This document shows positions 57,201-63,490 of a stretch of 63,490 nucleotides of DNA, in pieces. The translations under genes were made by a program, and so were the position numbers. Under the pieces are notes generated by a model. The model did no database searches and was not told where the DNA came from. It was given only the letters and a program-made list of their open reading frames with translations. Position 1 is the stretch's first letter. Every line of letters begins with the position of its first letter. This stretch comes from Gonium pectorale (taxonomy: Eukaryota > Chlorophyta > Chlorophyceae > Chlamydomonadales > Volvocaceae), in assembly GCA_001584585.1 (NCBI GenBank), contig LSYV01000034.1, positions 87,991-151,480 on the forward strand. Direction: 5' to 3'.

Positions 57201-58282
57201 GGGAGACCGGGCGAAGGAGAGGGATGTGTGGCGGAAGTGCGTGTGCGGGCAGGGCGGCAACGGCACGGGAGGGCGGGGACCAGCGGTCCACCATGACGGG
57301 CAAGGCAGGCGGGGACCTGCGTGGGGGTGGGGGAGGGGCCTCAGGGGGTGAGGCTGGGCAGCGCCCTCCCTACAAGCTGCCTTGCGGCGCACAGCGTCGC
57401 GCAGCCAGGAAAGGGACGGTGTTGGGGGTTTTGGTGAAGGCACCCGGTCGGCCGCGGGAGGCCAGCGGTGCGGGCCCGGGCTGGAGAGGCCCCGCGGGCG
57501 GAGACCAGGCCCTGGGAGATGCGGGCTGGAGAGGAGTTGCTTGGATATTTGTTTTGTTTTCGTGCCGACCCAGATGGGCTCGCCTTCGGCCGCGACACGT
57601 GTGTGGGCAGTGGCGGTCGCAGATGGCGCTGCCCTGAAAACCCACTCAACACCCGACACTGCGCTTCCCGTACCCAGCACCCAGCAACCCTGCCAGCCGG
57701 CCCTAAAAATTTCCCTCACACACCAACCGCAGCATCCAGCCTGGCAGCACCCCGGCCCCAGCGCTAACCGCCACCCCGCCACCCCCGCCTCACTCACCAG
57801 CCTGACGGGCTGTTTGGCAACCGGGCGACGACCAGCCCGTAGCCCTGGGTCACTGACACACCGAAGCCCACCTGCATCAGCGCAGGAAGGGGGGAAGGGT
57901 GAGCTTCGCTGCCGCGCGAGCTCGCAAAAAAGGAAGCTTCCAACCCAAGACTGCACACCTTGTTGGTCATCATCGTCAGCAGGCCCTTCGCACTCGTGAT
58001 CGAATCGCGCGGGAGTTTGCCCTGCTCCTCCATGTTCTTCAGCGTGTCGACGGCGTCGAGGATGGAGATGAGCAGCGGGTTCTTCTTTGCATCCAGCGCG
58101 TTGACCCGCTGCTTGCTGCCATACTGAAGGCGATCAAAATGCAATGCACCAGGATGAGCGCGATGCCGTTACAGGCCAACGTATCGGCGGTCCACCGGGA
58201 GTCGAAGAAAGCGCCTGCAGCACTATCAGCCTACAGTGGGGCTTACCTGGCGGTTAATTTCGTCCTCCAGGTGCAGCGACAT
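54292..58282 (-). CDS. SYLF (Ysc84-type) domain lipid-binding protein, 234 aa
   Basis: Six exons in transcript order are 58282-58247, 58123-57959, 57871-57798, 56919-56802, 55798-55659 and 54463-54292 (TGA). All phases fit and the product is 234 residues. The short first exon (MSLHLEDEINRQ) ends at a perfect CAG/GTAAGC donor. The SYLF signature runs through the protein: SITSAKGLLTMM, VGFGVSVTQGYGLVVARL (exon 3), the W-SAP junction created by splicing exons 3 and 4, VGAVMGYSEQHTVISL with DADIQAFLK, MKIGLDFGLNLGDKVD, GVMVDVSMQGTSVEPD, and the closing YGQHVTPGDILTGKVSPP. SYLF proteins bind phosphoinositides and act in actin and membrane trafficking. No SH3 or FYVE domain accompanies it, so this is a stand-alone SYLF protein. 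The long introns contain repeat families 3 and 4 and a relic exon (54884-54925). Confidence 0.88.
54884..54925 (-). pseudogene. Relic duplicate of the last SYLF exon (5' part)
   Basis: Read on the minus strand, this intron segment gives RRGVMMVDSSLQDTS. It mirrors the start of the true last exon (GVMVDVSMQGTS), with one inserted codon and several substitutions. It lies about 420 bp upstream of that exon in transcript order. The expected acceptor AG is absent, and no donor keeps it in phase, so it is more likely a decayed exon duplication than an alternative exon. Confidence 0.55.
54958..55006 (-). repeat. Dispersed repeat family 3, reverse copy in SYLF intron
   Basis: GGTTGGAAGGCATTCTCAGT, then AGAGAAGCCCTGGGG, the reverse complement of the copies at 25055 and 43556. 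It carries a GCATTGTCCATGC flank that recurs around 55045. Confidence 0.8.
55978..56036 (+). repeat. Dispersed repeat family 4, copy in SYLF intron
   Basis: GGGAAAGGTGAATGAACAACGACGAGC-type start, then GGGCGCCAGCAGCGTATGTC. It is near-identical to 57017-57069. Confidence 0.8.
57017..57069 (+). repeat. Dispersed repeat family 4, copy in SYLF intron
   Basis: GGAATTAACAACGACGAGTT, then GCGCCAGCAGCGTATGTCCC. It lies in another intron of the same SYLF gene as the copy at 55978-56036. Confidence 0.8.
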
Positions 58283-58693
58283 CCTTGTTCGGACTTTCCG
58301 CTGACTCGCTGGTGCAGGGCTGGCAAGTGCCTTGAGCTAAGTAGTAAACCGTATGAAGCTTGATGCCAGAGTGTTAGCGGGTGAGGACGAAGGGAACAGA
58401 ACAAGCAGCGCATGTTGCACACAGCCGTGCCGTGCCATATGCCGTACAGCCCGCGCAAACTGCTGAGTCGCATCACATCACCCAGGCTGCCGATGGCTGC
58501 ACGGCGGCGCCGGCAAGGGAGGAAACACCACCGAGTGACCTTCACCCAGGGGATGGCGGACGTGGACAGGAGCACACGCCCACACGCCCACACGCCCACC
58601 TTGCCGGCCGGGTTACTCCTGCAGCCCTGGTAATCCCGTCCAGGACCGGGGGTTGGGTGCGTCTGCTCGGTTGCCTCGCTCGCCTGCCTTTTT

Positions 58694-58765
58694 CTGTACC
58701 GCCCGCGGCCCGCCCGCCCTGCTGGAAACATCGCGCCTTCGGGTGCGTAGGTCCGTAGAGGTGTG
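58694..58765 (+). repeat. Dispersed repeat family 1, copy 3
   Basis: CTGTACCGCCCG, then GCTGGAAACATCGCGCCTTC and GTCCGTAGAGG. It matches 9563-9635 with scattered substitutions. Confidence 0.75.
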
Positions 58766-59504
58766 GCCCCCCAACTGCAGTGTTTCCTTCGTCTTCACAG
58801 GTTACAGGTTGCCCACTGGGAGGCTGCAGGGCGCACGAGCTCACTGGCCCCCGATCTGCCGTAGCAGAGTTTGGGGGGGGGGGTGACACCGCTCGGTGTG
58901 CCGCCTGCACAGCGGTCGACCGCACGCTCCCCTCCCCGGGCACCCCTCCGGGCCCTGCCTGGGGTGTCCTGCAACCCCGTGCAGCATGGCGCTACCAGCG
59001 GCTGCCACCGTGCCGTACGATGTCGGAATGCCGTATGTTTCGCGCTGCCACGCTCGTCTGGGGCGAAACCGAACCCGCCCCACATCAAACGAGCGCCAGC
59101 CACTGTGCGTGCTCGTGCGCGCAACAGCGCCGGACATGATCTCCGCTACTCGCATCTCCGCTACAGCACAGCTTCTGTCGTACACCGCACGCACACCTGC
59201 ATGTCTCTTTCTCTCTTACTCCGGCAAACGCAGCCGCCACCTTGTTGACATCGGACTCATGCGCAGTCCGAATGGGGGGGCGGGGGCGTGGCCAAAGAGC
59301 ACAAACGACGAACCACATCCTACCCACACCGCATCAAGGTAAGGCAGTTCGCTACCAGGTGACCTACACAACGGACCACCGCCGCCAGTCCTACAACGGT
59401 ACATACATCGCTCGCTAACCTGGGGAAAACCTGCAGCCTACAACCCGCTACCATGAACCCGGCGGGGCCCTGACGCGCAGCACACATATCCCCCGACGCC
59501 ATCA

Positions 59505-59548
59505 CTTTCGTGCTTACGCTCGTCGTATGCGTTTTCCTTTTCAACACA
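59505..59548 (-). repeat. Dispersed repeat family 5, reverse copy
   Basis: GCTTACGCTCGTCGTATGCG, then TTTTCCTTTTCAACACATAT, the reverse complement of the copy around 41815-41855. Confidence 0.75.
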
Positions 59549-60318
59549 TATCCTCGTGTTCACATTCGCTGGCAGCTGGCGGCAAGAGCAAGGGCAACGA
59601 CGCCAGCCCGCCAGGTGCGCACGCCCTTTGGCGCCGGCCGCGTGTTACAGGGCCTTGTGCGCGCCTTGTACATTGCCCCCCCTCCCCACCCTAACCCGCG
59701 CATGCACCAGTACGCAGTTCCTTCTCCTGACCCTCCTCGCCGTCACGACCATGGCTGCTACCCACCGCCCCCCACAGTCGGGATCGACGTGGCAAAACGC
59801 CCGCAAAACGCACCGCGGGTCCGCAGCGACACAGCTGCCCTAGTCCAGTCCAGTCCAGTCCAGCCCATCCTATGCAGGAGTGCAAGTCTTGTTGCGGGGC
59901 GGGGCCTAGCGTCAGCCCGTGCCCCGACGGGCCATGAATCTATCCTACGTCTACTTCCGACCTAACCAGTGCCGAGCCTGCGTGTCTGCCTTGTGCTCAA
60001 CTGCAGCCCCGAACCGACGCAGCCTGCCACGTGACCAGCGGCGCCACCCCAGCCACCAGCCGGTGCGTACCCAACCAGCTAGGTCCTATTTTGATACACA
60101 TGCCCGTGAAGCGTCGAGGGAGGGCGCGCTCGGACGTTGGACGCCCCAAAGCACGCACACACACACACACACCTTTGCACGCACGCCGTCGTCGTCACCA
60201 GCCCCGCCCAACCCGGCCCCGCCTGCAAGTCCCACCCCGCGCGCATACCCCACTCCGCCCGGAAACGCGGCCCCGCCTGACCCTACTCTACCCCAGTCGA
60301 CTCTCCGCCTCCCCTCCC

Positions 60319-61465
60319 TCACCCCTTGAACGTCCCCGTGGCCAGCCGGTCGTGCATCTTGTCCAGCGTCTCCCGCAGCATCTGCGCAAACTCCACCTGC
60401 ATCTCCTCCATCTTGTGCTGGTACTGCAGGATCTGTATGGCAGGGGCGGCAGGCACGGCAGGCAGGTACGTGGTGCGTGGTGCGTGGTGCGTGGTGCGCG
60501 CGTCAGGGCGGGTCCAGGCAGGCAGCAGGGTTGGGCAGGCGGCGATGCTTGTGTGTGTGTGTGTGCGTGTATCACGTGTGGACCCCACCTCGGTGCGCCC
60601 ACCCTCTCTTCCCACCCTGACTCTACTGCCCCGAATCCGGCGCAAAGGGCCGCCAGCAGGCAGGCAGGCAGGCACGCCCGCCCGCCCGCACGCACGCACG
60701 TGGCGCTGCGTGGAAGCTCCATACACGGCGTCCGCCCCCCGGAATCCCCATCACCTGCATGTGATGCCCCAAGAAACACCCTTACACCCCTCCCCCTCGT
60801 GGGACTCGGTGCGACCCGTATCTTTGTTGATACCCCGCCTCTAGGCCCCCCTTCCTGCAACTCCGCCAAGACCGCCATTACTCCTGCTATTGAGTATGGA
60901 ATTCGGTGTCCACGACGCGACCCGTTTCCCTTCTTCATTACCCTCCCCACACCCCGCACCTCCTGGTCGGTGGCCTTCTTCTGCTGCTCCTTCTCGTGCT
61001 GCAGCCGTGCGATCTCCGCGTCGCGCTCCTCGATGACCTTCTTGAGCTGCCGCGTCTCCGCCTCCAGGTCCGCCACCTTCTTCATCAGCTGCTCCTGCAT
61101 GCCCTTGTACTGCCGCATCATGTCCGACGTGATGTCCAGCGTGTCCTCCTTCTGCTGCTCGATGGCCTGATTGAACGCCTCCATGCGCTCCCGCCACATG
61201 CGCTCGCTGCGACGGGCCTCCAGCGCCTGCGGGTGATGAGGGCCTCTCCCACATGTGTGCCCGCTGCCGTAACCATGACATGCCGCGGGCTCCCGATGGC
61301 ACTGGCACAGCAGATGTCCGTTCTATTCCGCGCCAGCACTCCCACCTCATGGCTGCGCAGCTCCAATATGTGTTGGAGCGAGAGGATTTCCGTCTCCGCG
61401 CGCGCTAGGTTCTCCTTATCGGCCATTTTAGCCGCTTTAACCATATCATTTTTCTTTGGTCCCAT
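60319..61465 (-). CDS. Coiled-coil protein, 166 aa; candidate ciliary DRC12/CCDC153 homologue
   Basis: Three exons, all joined at codon boundaries: 61465-61346, 61226-60960 and 60432-60319 (TGA). The start MGPKKNDMVKAAKMADKEN has a Lys-rich head like that of CCDC153. Nearly the whole protein is predicted by eye to form one long coiled coil (residues about 20-155), with heptads through MQEQLMKKVADLEAETRQL and ERDAEIARLQHEKEQQ. The tail, EEMQVEFAQMLRETLDKMHD, resembles the C-terminal block of human CCDC153, now called DRC12, a small subunit of the nexin-dynein regulatory complex of motile cilia. A flagellated alga would be expected to have it. The assignment rests on remembered similarity and coiled-coil layout; other small axonemal coiled-coil proteins remain possible. 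It is divergently arranged with the gene at 61865. Confidence 0.75.
60862..60945 (-). repeat. Dispersed repeat family 2, reverse copy in intron
   Basis: In reverse complement: GAAGAAGGGAAACGGGTCGC, then GTCGTGGACACCGAATTCCATAC and ATGGCGGTCTTGGCG. It is the closest partner of 18197-18275 and lies in the second intron of the coiled-coil gene, next to the donor at 60959. Confidence 0.8.
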
Positions 61466-61864
61466 TCTATTCCACGCGGGGCTGATGCAAGGGAAAAGTT
61501 TCACGCTTGGAGACGCGAGGCTATGTGTTTTGTTTGCAACTCGCAATCCTCCTCGCTGTACCGGTCGAGTTGCATTATGCATCATGCCCAATTGCAACCT
61601 TCCTAAAACGTGCCGTATGCTCGTCATTCCGCGGTGCTCAATCGCCCGTTAGCGACTAGCCCAGTGCGCTGCGCTTGCCTCTGTTTGGAACGCACGACAC
61701 GATCACAGCCGCGTTACAGACCCTCGGGTGTTGCCGGCAGCGGAACTCCAGCACACCCTCCTCGCATTGCTTAACGCTCATCTGGCTCTTCGTGACATGC
61801 GTGAATCTTCCTAGAATCCACTTCGTTCGGTTAGCGACGCCCGGCGGACACACCGGCAGGCCTG
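61466..61864. promoter_or_regulatory. Putative bidirectional promoter region (about 400 bp)
   Basis: Intergenic DNA between the divergent starts at 61465 (minus) and 61865 (plus). It is noticeably less GC-rich than the flanking exons, as expected of an algal promoter, but no certain TATA or other factor-binding site is claimed. Confidence 0.45.
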
Positions 61865-63026
61865 ATGAGCCGGCGGGCGATAGGGACGCTTCTGCACCGT
61901 GCCGCGCGTGGCGCGGGCCTCGCGGCGGAGGAGCTGCGACTGGGTTCCTTGGGCGCAGCTCGCGCCGACGTGGTCGGGGGCGCCGATCCCGCCTGCAGCG
62001 CCAGGTGATGCCGCGTGGCTCCCATGGCGTCGCGCTGCGAGCCGAGGCTGCCAACGGCGGGGCCCCCTTGCGGCTAAACGTCTCCCTCCGCATCCTGATT
62101 GCAGGCCTGAGCACCTCGGGTGCGCGGGGCGTGGTTGCGCCGCGCCATCGCCGCGCGCCGATTCGGGCCACCATGCAGCGGCGGCGCCGAGCGTGGGCTG
62201 GGGCCTCCTGCAGGTACGGATACACGACGGACCGCACAGGTGTTCGGCATAGACACACCGCACGGGGAAGGTGCTGTAGGCCGTGTGGGGTGGGCGCCGC
62301 TGGGGCCGCTGCGGGGAGTGGGAAGGGGGTCCGGGCGGGCGCCGCGGCTGCGGAGCTGCAGGGGGGGGGGGGGCTGCCACAGCGGCCACATCACCACCCC
62401 TAGCCGAGGGAAGATTCGTATCGTGGGGTGCGGCTCCCTCCGGCGTCAGTCGGCAGGCAGGGTAAGGCGCAGCAGCCCCTTCCCACCCCGACACCCTCCC
62501 ACCCCAACCACACCCCAACCACCACCCCAACCACCACACCAACCACCACACCAACGCACCGTGCAGCCCAGCCCGGCGCGTCGCGTCGTGTCGCCCCAAC
62601 CGGCCTAGTGCTGTACTGCCGCCGCCCCAAACCCCCAACCCCGACCTCATGCCCCCCACCAAACCGCCTGCCGCTGCCCCTCCCAGCTTGCCCACGGACT
62701 GACTACACCCCCCTCACTTGCTCGCCCGTGCAGGACACTCCCTCCGCTTCCGGCCTCGCGGCCACCTCTTCGTCCTCCTCCGCCCGCCTCCTTCCCCGGC
62801 CCACCCCGGCCGCCCGCTTCTCCACCACTGCGGCAGCCACCACCACAGCCACTGAGCCCGCGCCGGTGGCGCCGGCGGCAGCGGAGCCTGCCAGCGCTCC
62901 CGGCCCCAGCTCCGAGCTGCTGATGCGTCGCGGGCAGCTGCTCGACTCGCTTGCCGCCTGCCTGGCTGTGCAGCAGCTAGACTCGCTGCTGGCCAACGAG
63001 AGGAACCGGGCGGCGTTTGACGAGAC
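61865..63026 (+). CDS. Unrecognised gene with possible mitochondrial presequence (5' exons; probably continues off window)
   Basis: Four exons chain in phase: 61865-62004, 62105-62239, 62362-62461 and 62734-63026. The start MSRRAIGTLLHRAARGAGLA is Arg-rich, lacks acidic residues for the first 20 positions and could form an amphipathic helix, as in mitochondrial targeting peptides. Later parts are GKIRIVGCGSLRRQSAG (exon 3) and, in exon 4, a Ser/Thr/Ala/Pro-rich stretch followed by a helix RRGQLLDSLAACLAVQQLDS and LLANERNRAAFDET. No family was recognised. The acceptor of exon 3 could be 62383 instead of 62362. The last exon ends either at a GTGAGA donor (63027) or, if read through, at TGA 63028-63030. 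A donor is favoured because GTGAG fits the local consensus. Confidence 0.55.
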
Positions 63027-63030
63027 GTGA

Positions 63031-63490
63031 GAGGCCGGGGGAGAGTGGGCGAGGGGGGGGGGAAGTGTGGGCGGGGGCGGGAGCTGGGTGGAAGGGGGGG
63101 AGGGGGGAAGGGGGTGGCGCGGCGGGAGCAGGGGGCCTCGGGCAGGGGGCGGGTTCAGTGAGATGCGGGAAGGGGCTAGGAGCAGGGGAGAGCGGAGGGA
63201 TCATGACGAAGACGGAGCAGCGGCAGCGGAGGGCCGTGGAGAGGGAGAAGCAGCATGGGTGGGGCGTGGGAGGGAGGGGGGAGAGGGAGAAGTGGGAGGA
63301 GTAGAGGAGGGATGGGGAGGAGGGAGGGAGGAGGGATGGGGAGGAGGGAGGGAGGAGGGAGGGAGGGGCGGCGTGGCAGCACGGAGTGCGCGCAGCGCGT
63401 TCGCGAAAGCGTCGGGGCGGAGGGGGCGGCGAGGTGGGGAGGGGGGCGTGCGTGTGAAGCGCGTGTCGCGGTGCCCTGCAACACACACAC
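63031..63490 (+). repeat. Polypurine (G/A-rich) tract, probable intron
   Basis: About 460 bp of almost unbroken G/A, with a GGGATGGGGAGGAGGGAGG-type imperfect repeat at 63309-63362 and a CA run at the window edge. No coding potential is seen on either strand. It probably lies in the intron that follows the exon ending at 63026. Confidence 0.7.

Larger units (their letters stand above)
58283..60318. other. Intergenic region upstream of the SYLF gene
   Basis: This should hold the SYLF promoter and the 3' UTR of the coiled-coil gene. No coding region is supported. Contents include a family 1 repeat (58694-58765), a family 5 repeat (59505-59548, reverse), and a CA dinucleotide run (60151-60172). 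TTACA at about 59646, which is TGTAA on the minus strand, is a weak distant polyadenylation candidate for the coiled-coil gene. Confidence 0.5.

Noticed and set aside
60151..60172. CA dinucleotide run as a functional element
   Set aside because: Simple sequence repeat in non-coding DNA; nothing indicates a role.
1..63490. tRNA, rRNA, CRISPR, riboswitch or complete transposon
   Set aside because: None was recognised by reading both strands; short structured RNAs could still have been missed without covariance searches.

Overview
The window looks like nuclear DNA of a volvocine (Chlamydomonas/Volvox-type) green alga. The reasons are GC-rich sequence, many short exons with canonical or GC-AG splice sites, Ala/Gly/Ser/Gln-rich insertions in the coding sequence, polypyrimidine-rich introns, and short interspersed repeats reused between genes. 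The species cannot be fixed from sequence alone. There are two runs of N (20782-21592 and 34616-35106). No rRNA, tRNA, CRISPR array or complete mobile element was seen.

Left half (1-28.4 kb): two tandem, same-strand paralogues of a protein kinase of the tyrosine-kinase-like (TKL) type. The first is visible only from an internal exon to its stop codon (113-7295). The second (14590-28395) reconstructs as 22 exons that stay in phase throughout and give about 1335 residues: a short Cys-containing N-terminus, two GAF-like sensor modules, a linker, and a C-terminal kinase domain. Between them lie a small intronless ORF (10422-10952) of unknown function and repeat-rich or decayed sequence.

Middle (28.4-52 kb): about 5.8 kb with no supportable gene, then two divergent genes whose start codons may be only about 137 bp apart. 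The minus-strand gene (40247 to 34225) and the 3' half of the plus-strand gene (40385-51943) encode related, very large, low-complexity proteins ending in hydrophobic, probably membrane-spanning exons. The 5' half of the plus-strand gene instead resembles the GAF sensor half of the kinases. The gene is therefore either a fusion (GAF sensor plus membrane module) or two adjacent genes. A reading-frame discontinuity near 44.6-44.8 kb leaves this open.

Right end (54-63.5 kb): a six-exon SYLF/Ysc84-domain gene on the minus strand (58282-54292, 234 residues, all phases consistent); a three-exon 166-residue coiled-coil gene on the minus strand (61465-60319) resembling the dynein regulatory complex subunit DRC12/CCDC153; and, divergent from it, the 5' exons of an unrecognised gene with an Arg-rich possible mitochondrial presequence (61865 to about 63026), probably running off the window.

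The most interesting unit is the 1-52 kb cluster. GAF-like input modules are coupled to a kinase in one gene family and apparently to a polytopic membrane module in a neighbouring gene. That would fit a locally expanded signalling family, but function is inference only.
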